DNA from: Anaerolineales bacterium
Lineage (GTDB): Bacteria; Chloroflexota; Anaerolineae; 4572-78; J111
Length of the DNA: 64,000 nt
Direction of reading: 5' to 3'
Assembly (NCBI GenBank): GCA_020634855.1
Contig: JACKAU010000008.1
Coordinates: 366,298 to 430,297, forward strand
Made by a program: the position numbers and the translations under genes. A model generated the notes under the pieces. The model did no database searches. It was given only the letters and a program-made list of their open reading frames with translations, and was not told the origin of the DNA. This document shows, one piece after another, positions 18,366 through 26,876 of the stretch. Numbering within the stretch: position 1 is the first letter of the stretch; the number at the start of each line of letters is the position of its first letter.

Positions 18366-18428
18366 TTGGGAGATTAAGCGATTGGGAGGTTGTCAGGTGT
18401 AATCTCCAAATCTCCCAGTCTCCCAATC
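18364..18428. terminator. Hairpin between AKR and alcohol dehydrogenase genes
   Basis: GATTGGGAGA (18364-18373) pairs with TCTCCCAATC (18419-18428), and an inner GATTGGGAG (18380-18388) pairs with CTCCCAGTC. It overlaps the AKR stop codon. It resembles the 8650-8710 stem-loop and is probably a dispersed repeat that may also tune readthrough. Confidence 0.5.
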
Positions 18429-18479
18429 TCCTGATGAAAATGTTCGTTTGTGTCCGTCATAGTATATTGGGGAGAGTTC

Positions 18480-19502
18480 GTGAAGACGATTATTCTTGAA
18501 GAGCCGGGCGTCCTGCGTTTGGCCGAAACTGATCCACCCGGCCAACCCGGCCCCGACGAAGCCCTGGTGCGGGTGCGGCGAGTGGGCATTTGCGGTACAG
18601 ATCTGCACGCCTTTGCCGGTCATCAAAATTTCTTTAGTTATCCTCGCGTGTTAGGCCACGAATTAGCGGTCGAGGTTGTCGCCATCGGCCCCACCGAGCA
18701 GCGGGCAGACATTACCGTTGGCGACACCTGCTGTGTCATTCCTTACTTGCACTGTGGCCACTGTATTGCCTGCCGCCGAGGTAAAACCAATTGTTGTGTT
18801 AACATGCAAGTGCTAGGCGTCCACCGAGACGGCGGTATGCGGGAATGGATTATCGTTCCTGTCGACAAGCTGGTCAAAGCTGAGGCAATTCCCCTGGAGC
18901 ACCTGGCCCTGGTCGAAATGCTTTGCGTCGGCGCGCACGCCGTTAAGCGAGCGCAACCGGCGGCCGGGGAGACAGCTTTGGTCATCGGGGCGGGTCCGAT
19001 TGGCCTGGCCGTATGCCAATTTGCCTTGCTAAGTGGCGTAAATGTCGTTGTATTAGATATTAGCGACAAACGCCTTGAATTTTGCCGCCGGCATTTCGCC
19101 GTTGAAGCCGTCATTGACGGTAACAACAATCCGCTCACTCAACTGCAAACCGTCCTCAAGGGAGAGTTGCCTACGGCTGTTTTCGACGCGACCGGCAGCC
19201 CCCAATCCATGCATCAGGCCTTTGGGTATGTGGCGCACGGGGGCAGCCTGACGTTTGTCGGCCATTTCCCCGGCGATGTCACCTTTCACGACCCCGATTT
19301 CCATCAGCGTGAGATGACTTTACTGGCCAGCCGTAATGCGACCCGTGAGGATTTTGCCTGGTCGATCCAGATGCTGCAACAAGGCCAAATCAACCTGACT
19401 CCCTGGATCAGCCAGCAAGTTTCGCCGGAGGAAATTATCACCGCCTTCCCCACTTGGCTAGACCCGGCTACGGGCTTGATCAAGACCATGTTAGAATTTT
19501 AA
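18480..19502 (+). CDS. Zinc-dependent alcohol dehydrogenase (L-galactonate 5-dehydrogenase-like)
   Basis: This is a 340-residue medium-chain dehydrogenase. The catalytic zinc site is CGTDLHA and GHELAVEV, the structural zinc cluster has four cysteines in the CGHCIACRRGKTNCC stretch, and the cofactor motif is GAGPIG. FFSYPRVLGHE and GVHRDGGM strongly recall E. coli L-galactonate 5-dehydrogenase. The GTG start at 18480 follows GGGGAG closely; the frame extends to 18450 without a ribosome site. It may oxidise L-galactonate or 2-keto-3-deoxy-L-fuconate. The second role would fill the step after FucD, which is otherwise unassigned here. Confidence 0.87.
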   Translation: MKTIILEEPGVLRLAETDPPGQPGPDEALVRVRRVGICGTDLHAFAGHQNFFSYPRVLGHELAVEVVAIGPTEQRADITVGDTCCVIPYLHCGHCIACRRGKTNCCVNMQVLGVHRDGGMREWIIVPVDKLVKAEAIPLEHLALVEMLCVGAHAVKRAQPAAGETALVIGAGPIGLAVCQFALLSGVNVVVLDISDKRLEFCRRHFAVEAVIDGNNNPLTQLQTVLKGELPTAVFDATGSPQSMHQAFGYVAHGGSLTFVGHFPGDVTFHDPDFHQREMTLLASRNATREDFAWSIQMLQQGQINLTPWISQQVSPEEIITAFPTWLDPATGLIKTMLEF

Positions 19503-19557
19503 TGCCGGCCATCGTTCAGGCAGGGATGGCTGCTACCGAGAAGCAGGAGAGAGATTG

Positions 19558-20550
19558 ATGAGCGAATCAAAACGTATCTTAGTCACCGGCGCGACCGGCA
19601 AAGTGGGGCAGGTGTTTATCCGTCGCTTACTGGCCGACGCCCGGTTTGATGATTTTATTATCCGCGCCCTGTGTTACAACCGGCTGCTGGACCCCCATGC
19701 TCGGCTGGAAATCGCTCGCGGCTCAATTGAAGATCGCGCGGTCGTTGAGGCAGCGATGCAGGACGTGACCCACGTGCTACACCTGGCCACCAGCAAAGAG
19801 ACGCCGGACACGATTATGGACGTGGCGATTAAGGGTCTGTTTTGGCTGTTAGAAAGCTGCCGGACCAGCCCCTCGTTTCAACAATTTATCCTGATCGGCG
19901 GCGATGCCGGGATGGGTCACTTTTTTTACCCCCACCCCGTACCCGTGACCGAACCCCAAAAACACAGTGCTTACCCCGGCTGCTACGCCCTCTCCAAAGT
20001 GTTGGAGGAGGTCATGCTGGAACAATACTATATTCAGTATGATCTCAATGGCTGTTGCCTGATGGCCCCCTGGATTATGGAAAAAGACGATTTTAAGTAT
20101 CAACTCTCTTTTGGCGACGACGTTTTTGGCGGGCCACGCTGGGGTGAGTTGGTCGGGCCGGAAAAAGCGGCGGAATACGTCAAAACCCAAACCATCCCGG
20201 TGATGACCGATGCCGCAGGACGGCCGATCAAACGTAACTTTGTCCACGTCGAGGATTTGGTCAGCGCCATCCTGCTGGCGATTGATCATCCCCAGGCCCG
20301 GCAGCAAAAGTTTAACATCTGCATGGATGAGCCGGTCGATTACGGTGAGTTGGGAGCCTATTTGGCCGAATCGCGCGGGTTGCCCACCGTGGCGATCGAA
20401 ACCCCCTACCACTCGACCTGGTTGGACAACACCAAAGCCAAATTTTTGCTAGGTTGGCGGCCCCAATATGATTTACAAAAGATAGTCGATGCCGCTTGGG
20501 AATACAAGCGCAGCGAAGATGACCCTCGTATAGTGTGGTATCCGGGTTAG
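19558..20550 (+). CDS. NAD-dependent epimerase/dehydratase (extended SDR)
   Basis: This 330-residue extended SDR has the motif TGATGKVG near residue 11 and the catalytic YALSK. AGGAG lies eight bases before the ATG at 19558; the in-frame TTG at 19555 is less likely. Phrases such as FVHVEDLVSAI are typical of UDP-sugar epimerase relatives, but catabolic uronate and aldose dehydrogenases share them. It is downstream of the alcohol dehydrogenase gene on the same strand and probably acts in the same pathway. It differs clearly from the SDR at 11099. Confidence 0.8.
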   Translation: MSESKRILVTGATGKVGQVFIRRLLADARFDDFIIRALCYNRLLDPHARLEIARGSIEDRAVVEAAMQDVTHVLHLATSKETPDTIMDVAIKGLFWLLESCRTSPSFQQFILIGGDAGMGHFFYPHPVPVTEPQKHSAYPGCYALSKVLEEVMLEQYYIQYDLNGCCLMAPWIMEKDDFKYQLSFGDDVFGGPRWGELVGPEKAAEYVKTQTIPVMTDAAGRPIKRNFVHVEDLVSAILLAIDHPQARQQKFNICMDEPVDYGELGAYLAESRGLPTVAIETPYHSTWLDNTKAKFLLGWRPQYDLQKIVDAAWEYKRSEDDPRIVWYPG

Positions 20551-20596
20551 GTCACTAGACCTGGTTTTGACAAGAAATACGAGTTATGTTATAAGG

Positions 20597-20632
20597 TTGA
20601 ACGTTCATATGAACGTTCATATGAACGTTCAT
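20597..20632. promoter_or_regulatory. Three tandem palindromic LacI-type operators
   Basis: The 12-bp unit ATGAACGTTCAT is a perfect palindrome. Copies are at 20609-20620 and 20621-20632, and a one-mismatch copy (TTGAACGTTCAT) at 20597-20608. A central CG within an AACGTT core is typical of LacI-family operators. The array lies about 50 bp before the LacI gene, so autoregulation is the simplest reading. Confidence 0.75.
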
Positions 20633-20680
20633 ATTGAGAAATTAGGCCCAAAAACTTAATTATTGTAGAGATTGATTACC

Positions 20681-21700
20681 TTGAAACGTACTCGTAAATC
20701 GGCCACAATGAAAGATGTGGCGCAATTATCCGGAGTTTCCATCCAAACGGTATCGGCTGTAATAAATAATAAATCTGAAATAAGCGAAGAAACACGGGCC
20801 CGTGTGCTGGCCGCCGTTAAAGAACTTAATTATCAACCCGATTTGGTAGCGCGAAGTTTACGGACTCGTCAAACCAAAACGATTGCCTTAGTCGTTTCTA
20901 ATATTGCCAGCGTGGCGATTGCTACGATGGCCAAAGCCGCCGAGGCGCACGCTCACGCATCAGGCTATCGGTTAATACTTTATAATACGGATAACGATAG
21001 TGAACGGGAAACAAACTATTTCAAAGCAGCGGTACAGCAGTGGGTCGAGGGGGTTGTTTTTATTGCCGCTATGGGGCGGTTAGGCCAGGTGGATATTTTG
21101 GAAGACGCTAATATTCCTGTGGTCGCCATCGACCGGATTCCTGACAATTATAACGGCCCGGCAGTCATGCTTGATAATTTCAAAGTCGGTCGTTTGGCCG
21201 GCGACCATCTGCTAGATTTGGGCCATCAACGGTTGGCTTATATTGGCGGCCCCACCAAAATAAGATTAGCCCGAGAACGAGTGTCTGGATTTCAGCAGGC
21301 CCTTGAAGAGCGGGGCATAGAATCAATCGCATATCACACAGGAGAAGGGGTTTTTAGTTGTCAACATGGCTATTTGGCGATGCAGCAGTTGTTAACGCGC
21401 CAACCGCAACCAACGGCTGTTTTTGCCGGTAATGATTTGATGGCCATTGGCGCAATGCGGGCTGTGGATGAAGCCGGTTTACGCGTACCCCATGATATTT
21501 CTATTGTTGGCGTTGATGATATCGAGATGGCGGCCTTTCAGACGCCGCCCTTAACCACCGTTCGTCAAAACTGCGCCGAATTAGCGACGCTAGGGATACA
21601 GCTTTTATTCGATATTTTAGCCGGAAACCCGTTGACCCAAACGCAAATCGTCATCGAACCGACCCTCATCGTCCGGCAATCGACAACTCGGTTAGCATAA
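20681..21700 (+). CDS. LacI-family transcriptional regulator
   Basis: This is a 339-residue repressor. The N-terminal helix-turn-helix is MKDVAQLSGVSIQTVSAVIN, followed by the hinge helix PDLVARSLRTRQTKT, then a periplasmic-binding-protein-like sensor domain with FAGNDLMAIGAMRAV and VDDIEMAAF near 250-290. Start choice is uncertain: TTG at 20681 gives a typical LacI N-terminus (MKRTRKSATMKDV), while TTG 20672 and ATG 20708 are alternatives. It lies before a Rbs-type importer and is preceded by the triple operator, so it probably senses the imported sugar or a product. Confidence 0.9.
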   Translation: MKRTRKSATMKDVAQLSGVSIQTVSAVINNKSEISEETRARVLAAVKELNYQPDLVARSLRTRQTKTIALVVSNIASVAIATMAKAAEAHAHASGYRLILYNTDNDSERETNYFKAAVQQWVEGVVFIAAMGRLGQVDILEDANIPVVAIDRIPDNYNGPAVMLDNFKVGRLAGDHLLDLGHQRLAYIGGPTKIRLARERVSGFQQALEERGIESIAYHTGEGVFSCQHGYLAMQQLLTRQPQPTAVFAGNDLMAIGAMRAVDEAGLRVPHDISIVGVDDIEMAAFQTPPLTTVRQNCAELATLGIQLLFDILAGNPLTQTQIVIEPTLIVRQSTTRLA

Positions 21701-22103
21701 CCCGCTAAATAGTTAAAAATATTCTATCTAATTAAGGCTCTGACCACGACGCAGACATGTAAAATTTTATAATAAAAAAGGAGATACCGGCTTACTTTGG
21801 CGGGTAGCGGTATCTCCCCGTTGGTACAGAAGCAAAAGATCATCCAAACCTTTTTTGGCCTAGATAAACTTTATGCGCCTGTTTGCATTATACAACACTA
21901 TACCATAACGGGCGAACATAAAGATTTACGCGGCAAGTTTGGATGAGCGGAGCAGACCGCAGGATAGAGAAAGGAGGCTGGGCGGCAAAATTAATCTGCA
22001 CATTGTAGAAGAATCGGTTTGAATTAGCTCAATCAGACCGGTTGTATCTATTCTAAGAAAGATATTTCATTTATCAAAGTAGATAACAAGGAGAGAAATA
22101 TCC
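21701..22103. promoter_or_regulatory. Leader region of the Rbs-type importer operon
   Basis: Three signals are visible. A hairpin GGAGATACCG (21780-21789) / CGGTATCTCC (21808-21817) is preceded by AAAAAA, so it would be an intrinsic terminator on the minus strand. A 10-bp pair TCATCCAAAC (21840-21849) / GTTTGGATGA (21937-21946) encloses 87 bases. An imperfect palindrome AATCGGTTTGA (22012-22022) / TCAGACCGGTT (22033-22043) has 9 of 11 matched and lies about 60 bp before the binding-protein ATG, a possible operator. No gene is seen. Confidence 0.45.
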
Positions 22104-23369
22104 ATGCTTTCGCGTAATAGCCTAAAAATAGTTGGTTTGTTGTTGGTGAGTATCATCTTGGGTTTGCTGGCTGCGGCCTGCGGTGCTCAACCGGCGGCGC
22201 CACAAACGATCATTCAAACCGTTGAAGTTGAAAAAGTGGTTGAAAAAGTAGTCGAGGTGGTTGAAACCGTTGAAGTTGAAAAAGTGGTTGAAAAAGAGGT
22301 GGAAAAAATTGTCACTGTTGAGGTGATGAAAGACGGTGAGGCAACAGAGGCCATGTCGTCTGATGACAACCCCTATCGCCCCAGCGACCTGTTTGCTGCG
22401 GTTGAAGATATTAAAGCGGCTACCGAAGGTAAAAGCCCACCGGCCGGGGCAAAGTTTGCCTTTTTGACCAACAATATGAGCCCCTTCTGGACGGCTGCCC
22501 AAATTGGAGTGGCTCGCTCCTCCTCGGAACTTAATGTCCCCGTCAGTTTCCAGGCTCCCACGTCTTCCGACTTGCTCAGCCAACAGCTTTCTATGCTGGA
22601 AACCTTTGTGAACGATGGTTACACCGGCGTCACCTTCTCGGCCATTGATCGGGAAGCGCCTCACTCAATTATTGAAAAAGCGGTTGAACAAGGCACCATC
22701 ATGCTCAATATGGACTCCGATGCCACCGGCAGTGATCGAGCCATGTATATTGGTATGTCTGACTATGACGCCGGCCGCGCTGCCGCCGAAGCCGCTTTGG
22801 AAATTATTGGCGAAGGTCAGGTTGTGGGGTTGGTGGGTTTTGCCACAGCCCAAAACGCTCAAGACCGCATTGCCGGCGTGAATGATGTTTTTGAAGGCAC
22901 CGACATGGAGTTGGTTGAAGTGCTCATCGACGATGTCAAGCCCGAAGTCGCGTTAAGCAACGCCCAAACGGCCATTCAGAAATATGGCGATGATTTGGCC
23001 GGTTTCATCACGTTCTACTCCTACGATGGCCCGGCCGCTTGTCAAGCCATCAAACAAGCCGATAAAGTGGGTGAACTCAAACTGATTGCCTTTGACGCCG
23101 AACCCGAAACTCAGACTTGCATGGAAGAAGGCGTGGCGCAGGCCATGATTGGGCAACGGGTCTACTTCTACGGCTACTTGAGCGGTTACGTCATGAACGC
23201 CATGTCCATTTTAGGCGTAGAGGAAACCATGGCCGTGTTGGATCCCTACCTGGATGATTTGGGGGACGAGGGCAAAATCCGCTTGAATACCGGCATTGAC
23301 GTGATCAAGGCTGACACCTTTGATCAATATAAAGCCTATCTTGAATCGATTGGTATTGCGTCACAATAA
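22104..23369 (+). CDS. Sugar-binding lipoprotein, RbsB type
   Basis: This is a 421-residue periplasmic-binding-protein-like lipoprotein. The signal peptide ends in the lipobox LAAAC (Cys26). A Val/Glu/Lys-rich linker occupies residues 36-75 (VEKVVEKVVE-type repeats). The family domain begins near residue 112 with KFAFLTNNMSPFWTAAQIG, typical of type I sugar-binding proteins, and includes NMDSDATGSDRAMYIGMSDYDAG. AAGGAGAG precedes the ATG. It feeds the ATPase and permease encoded next. A pentose or 6-deoxyhexose such as L-fucose is a plausible ligand by context only. Confidence 0.92.
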   Translation: MLSRNSLKIVGLLLVSIILGLLAAACGAQPAAPQTIIQTVEVEKVVEKVVEVVETVEVEKVVEKEVEKIVTVEVMKDGEATEAMSSDDNPYRPSDLFAAVEDIKAATEGKSPPAGAKFAFLTNNMSPFWTAAQIGVARSSSELNVPVSFQAPTSSDLLSQQLSMLETFVNDGYTGVTFSAIDREAPHSIIEKAVEQGTIMLNMDSDATGSDRAMYIGMSDYDAGRAAAEAALEIIGEGQVVGLVGFATAQNAQDRIAGVNDVFEGTDMELVEVLIDDVKPEVALSNAQTAIQKYGDDLAGFITFYSYDGPAACQAIKQADKVGELKLIAFDAEPETQTCMEEGVAQAMIGQRVYFYGYLSGYVMNAMSILGVEETMAVLDPYLDDLGDEGKIRLNTGIDVIKADTFDQYKAYLESIGIASQ

Positions 23370-23421
23370 CAGAGGTTGAGATTAAAGGTATTCTCAATAT
23401 AACGAGAATGCTGCTTGCCTA

Positions 23422-23469
23422 AAATGGGGCCGGCTTGAAAAGCTGGATACTATCAGGTCGGCCCCATTT
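23422..23469. terminator. Intercistronic hairpin after the binding-protein gene
   Basis: AAATGGGGCCG (23422-23432) and CGGCCCCATTT (23459-23469) are perfect complements, loop 26 bases. It lies between binding-protein and ATPase genes, the same place as the 14383-14482 hairpin in the other importer operon, fitting differential expression of the binding protein. Confidence 0.65.
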
Positions 23470-23508
23470 ACTATAACAGGATTTTGGAACGGAAGGATTT
23501 TAGACCGT

Positions 23509-25059
23509 ATGGAAAAGCAGCCCTTGCTCAAAATGGAGCGGGTCTCAAAATATTTCCCTGGGGTTCAAGCACTGGACAGCGTCGATTTTGAAGTTTATCC
23601 CGGCGAGATTTTAGGGTTTCTGGGTGAAAACGGCGCCGGTAAATCAACTCTCATCAAAATTTTATCAGGGATTCACGCTAAAAACGAAGGGGCCATCTGG
23701 TTTGATGGTCAACAAATAAACCCTCAAACCCCGCATGAGGCCCAGAAATGGGGCATCAGTACGATCCATCAGGAATTGGCCCTGGTTCCCTATTTAACCG
23801 TCGCCGAAAACATCTTTCTTAATCGCGAACCGCGTCACATCCTGGGCTTGGTGGATTTTAAACGCATGAACCGTGAGGCTGAAGCGCTTTTGCGTGATTT
23901 GGGGGCTGATATTCCCGGCCACAAACTGATCCAGGATCTGAATGTGGCGGCCCAACAGATGGTGGAAATTGCCAAAGCTATGTCACACAATGCCCGTCTT
24001 ATTTTAATGGATGAGCCAACCTCGGCCTTATCCAGTAAAGAAGTCACGGCTCTCTTTGCGCTGATGCAGCGGTTGAAAGAAAGGGATGTTTCGGTTGTGT
24101 TTGTCAGCCATCGGCTAGACGAGATACGTCAAATTGTCGATCGGGTCATTATTATGCGTGATGGTCGGCGGGTGGGGACACTGCCTATCGCCGACGCCAC
24201 CGAACAAAAAATAATTCGCATGATGGTCGGGCGCGATGTTGGCCTTTTTCCTAAGGAAGAGGCCGAAATCGGTCCGCCTGTATTGGAACTTCGTAATTTG
24301 GCCGGCCAAAATGGAGCCAAAGGGATAAATTTAACGGTTCGTAAAGGGGAAATTGTAGGCTTGGCCGGATTAATTGGAGCCGGTCGCACCGAATTAGTCC
24401 GACTTATCTGTGGCGTAGACCCATTGGCTGAAGGTGAAATTTTAATTGATGGAAAGCAAGTCAAGATAAAATCACCCACCGATGCCGTTCGTTACGGTAT
24501 TGGATGGATTCCTGAAGATCGCAAACTGCATGGCCTTATCTTGGGGATGGATGTCCAAGAAAATACGACGATGGCCATTTTACCCCGCATTTCAAATTTG
24601 CTGGGGGCGATAAATCAAAAAGAAGCTAAAGACATATCATCACGTTATGTTGAGACACTTTCAATTGTGACGCCTGGATTGAATCAAACCACCCGAAATT
24701 TGAGTGGCGGCAATCAACAAAAAGTCGTTTTGGCCAAATGGTTGAGTACTAAACCCAAACTCCTGATTATGGATGAACCGACCCGTGGTATAGATGTTGG
24801 GGCCAAAACGGAGGTCCACGGACTAATGAGCCGATTGGCGCAACAGGGAATGGGCATATTGATGATATCGTCAGAAATGCCCGAAATTATCGGCATGAGC
24901 GACCGGGTGATTGTGATGTGCCAAGGTCGAATCACCGGCGAGTTTGATCGGGACAATTTGAATCAAGAAGAAATTATGAGATGCGCCACTCACTTTCTGA
25001 CGGTTGATGGTGAAACTATGACCGAGCCGGAAACTATAAGTAAGATAGAGGAGAACTAA
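23509..25059 (+). CDS. Sugar ABC transporter ATP-binding protein, RbsA/MglA type
   Basis: This 516-residue ATPase has two fused nucleotide-binding domains. The first has Walker A GENGAGKST (39-47) and Walker B LILMDEPTSAL. The second has a degenerate Walker A (GLIGAGRTEL, near 286), the signature LSGGNQQKVVLAKWL and Walker B LLIMDEPTRGID. This half-degenerate arrangement is normal for the CUT2 family. GGAAGGA lies about 11 bases upstream of the ATG. It energises import through the permease encoded directly after it. Confidence 0.95.
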   Translation: MEKQPLLKMERVSKYFPGVQALDSVDFEVYPGEILGFLGENGAGKSTLIKILSGIHAKNEGAIWFDGQQINPQTPHEAQKWGISTIHQELALVPYLTVAENIFLNREPRHILGLVDFKRMNREAEALLRDLGADIPGHKLIQDLNVAAQQMVEIAKAMSHNARLILMDEPTSALSSKEVTALFALMQRLKERDVSVVFVSHRLDEIRQIVDRVIIMRDGRRVGTLPIADATEQKIIRMMVGRDVGLFPKEEAEIGPPVLELRNLAGQNGAKGINLTVRKGEIVGLAGLIGAGRTELVRLICGVDPLAEGEILIDGKQVKIKSPTDAVRYGIGWIPEDRKLHGLILGMDVQENTTMAILPRISNLLGAINQKEAKDISSRYVETLSIVTPGLNQTTRNLSGGNQQKVVLAKWLSTKPKLLIMDEPTRGIDVGAKTEVHGLMSRLAQQGMGILMISSEMPEIIGMSDRVIVMCQGRITGEFDRDNLNQEEIMRCATHFLTVDGETMTEPETISKIEEN

Positions 25060-26070
25060 ATGAACAATACCGCAACAAAATCGGGACAGGATATTGGCTC
25101 GGTAACTTCCAGGCTACTAGAAACCATCAAAGGGCTTTTCCGGGTTCCCGAATTCGTTATGTTTCTGGTTGTGGTCATCCTGTTTGTTATTGGCGCTATC
25201 ATGAATCCTCGCTTTGTGGGCATCGAAAATCAAAAAATTCTCACTCGTGATGCTGCTATTCTGGCTATTGCCGCCATTGGGGTGGGCTTTACCATTATCA
25301 CAGCGGGTATCGATCTATCAGTCGGCTCTATTGTAGGGCTAGGTGGCGTTTTTGCGGCTCTTTTTGTGGTTAAAATGGGCATGCCTATCTGGCTGGGTAT
25401 TATTTTGACGTTGGCTATTGGCGCCCTTATCGGCACATTTCATGGGTGGTATGTAACGCGATTCAATATGCATGGGTTTTTAGTCACACTGGTCACCTTG
25501 GGAGTTGCGCGTGGCGTTTTATTGGTGGTGACCAATGCGACTCCCATTACCGGTGTGCCGGATGGGTTTAAATTCCTGGGTCAGGGTTATCTATTCTTCG
25601 ACCTGATTCCGGTGCCGGTGATTATTTGTGCCATTGTGGCTGGGTTAGCCTATTACCTGTTACGGTTCACCTATATTGGCCGGCAAATTTATGCGGCTGG
25701 AGGGAATATTGAAGCAACCCGGCTGTCGGGAGTCAATGTAAATGCGCGGATTATGTTGTGCTATATTATTTCGGTGGTATGTGCCGCGTTGGTGGGTATT
25801 ATTCAAGCCGCACGCCTAAGTTTGGGACATCCCGGTGCAGGCGAAGGTTTTGAGTTATTAGCTATAACTGCTTGTATTTTAGGCGGGTTGAGCCTGATGG
25901 GAGGGCAAGGTAGTGTTATTGGTATTTTAGTTGGTTCGTTGTTGATTGCGGTTTTACAAAATGAGATGGTCATGCTCAATATTAATCCTTTTTGGCACAA
26001 AATTGTTATCGGGTCGGTTCTGCTAGTTGCCATTACCTTTGATTACGCTCGTCGGCGACGACGAAATTAG
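25060..26070 (+). CDS. Sugar ABC transporter permease, RbsC type
   Basis: This is a 336-residue CUT2 permease with eight to ten hydrophobic segments. The region ITAGIDLSVGSIVGL (about 84-98) is the family hallmark, and TRLSGVNVNA near 224 is the usual cytoplasmic loop. Its ATG starts immediately after the ATPase TAA, with GAGGAG six bases upstream inside the previous gene. It is the last gene of the importer operon and converges on the nitroreductase gene only 21 bp away, with no room for an obvious terminator. Confidence 0.95.
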   Translation: MNNTATKSGQDIGSVTSRLLETIKGLFRVPEFVMFLVVVILFVIGAIMNPRFVGIENQKILTRDAAILAIAAIGVGFTIITAGIDLSVGSIVGLGGVFAALFVVKMGMPIWLGIILTLAIGALIGTFHGWYVTRFNMHGFLVTLVTLGVARGVLLVVTNATPITGVPDGFKFLGQGYLFFDLIPVPVIICAIVAGLAYYLLRFTYIGRQIYAAGGNIEATRLSGVNVNARIMLCYIISVVCAALVGIIQAARLSLGHPGAGEGFELLAITACILGGLSLMGGQGSVIGILVGSLLIAVLQNEMVMLNINPFWHKIVIGSVLLVAITFDYARRRRRN

Positions 26071-26091
26071 TTAAATTAAAGATTGGTTATG

Positions 26092-26763
26092 CTAGACAAA
26101 GGTCACAAATTCGGGCAGCGCTTTTTTATGAGTGGCGTGCAGCGGCACTTGGGCATCGTCGGCGGGGTAGCCGACGACCAAGTTGATATAGGCGCGTTCG
26201 TTTTTGGGGCGGCCCAGAATTTCGGCCAGAAAGTTCATGGGGCTGGGGGTGTGGGTCAGACAGGCCAGACCGGCGTTGTGCAGCGCGGCAATCAGAAAGC
26301 CGGTGGCAATACCGACCGACTCCTGCACATAGTAGTGTTTGATACGATCACCGTCTTCATCCAGACCATAAGCCTGGGCAAAAATCACGATAAGACAACC
26401 GGCCCGGTCGATAAAGGCTTTGTCGGCATCCGTGCCTAGCGGGGCCAGGGCGTCGAGCCATTCCTCGGAGGCCCGTTCCGTGTAAAAGGTGCGCTCCTCC
26501 GCTTCCGCCGCCAATCGAATTTGATGCTTGATAGCCGGGTCGGTCACAACCACGAAGTGCCAGGGCTGCTGGTTGGCCCCGCTCGGAGCGCGGCCGGCCG
26601 TTTCCAGGCAAGTCGTGATAACCTCCAAAGGCACCGGCTTGTCGGCGAAATCGCGGGTACTGTGCCGTTTTTTCATCATTTCGTAAAAAGCCAGCGACCT
26701 GGCTCGCATTTCGTCTTCGGGAAAGCCGTGATATTCCAAAGGCACAGAGGGAACGGTTTTCAT
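26092..26763 (-). CDS. Nitroreductase-family flavoprotein
   Basis: This is a 223-residue FMN-dependent nitroreductase-fold protein. The FMN phosphate-binding motif is KRHSTRDF near residue 31, followed by AGRAPSGANQQPWHFVVV. A GLACLTHTPSPM segment lies near 170. The subfamily resembles iodotyrosine-deiodinase/BluB-like reductases rather than classical NfsB. AAGGAG is seven bases before the ATG at 26763, so the upstream extension of the frame to 26820 is rejected. The substrate is unknown. Confidence 0.87.
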   Translation of the reverse strand: MKTVPSVPLEYHGFPEDEMRARSLAFYEMMKKRHSTRDFADKPVPLEVITTCLETAGRAPSGANQQPWHFVVVTDPAIKHQIRLAAEAEERTFYTERASEEWLDALAPLGTDADKAFIDRAGCLIVIFAQAYGLDEDGDRIKHYYVQESVGIATGFLIAALHNAGLACLTHTPSPMNFLAEILGRPKNERAYINLVVGYPADDAQVPLHATHKKALPEFVTFV

Positions 26764-26782
26764 TAAGAGGCTCCTTGGGGTC

Positions 26783-26860
26783 GACCGCCGATGGTTGACC
26801 ACTGACCGCTGAATAAGCAACGAATGTTTCTTGGCGGTTAGCGGTCAACCATCGGCGGTC
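26783..26860. repeat. 18-bp perfect inverted repeat (GACCGCCGA family)
   Basis: GACCGCCGATGGTTGACC (26783-26800) and its complement (26843-26860) enclose a 42-base loop with a further TGACCGCT/AGCGGTCA match. It lies between the cinA stop and the nitroreductase start. Related arms are near 8600-8632 and 62254-62332. Confidence 0.75.
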
Positions 26861-26876
26861 TAGTAGTGTTTCGGTA

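Noticed and set aside
18450..18479. Longer start for the alcohol dehydrogenase gene
   Set aside because: The GTG at 18450 has no ribosome site, while GGGGAG sits right before the GTG at 18480.
21780..21817. Terminator for the LacI gene
   Set aside because: The poly-A precedes the stem on the plus strand, so termination would act on the minus strand, where no gene ends.
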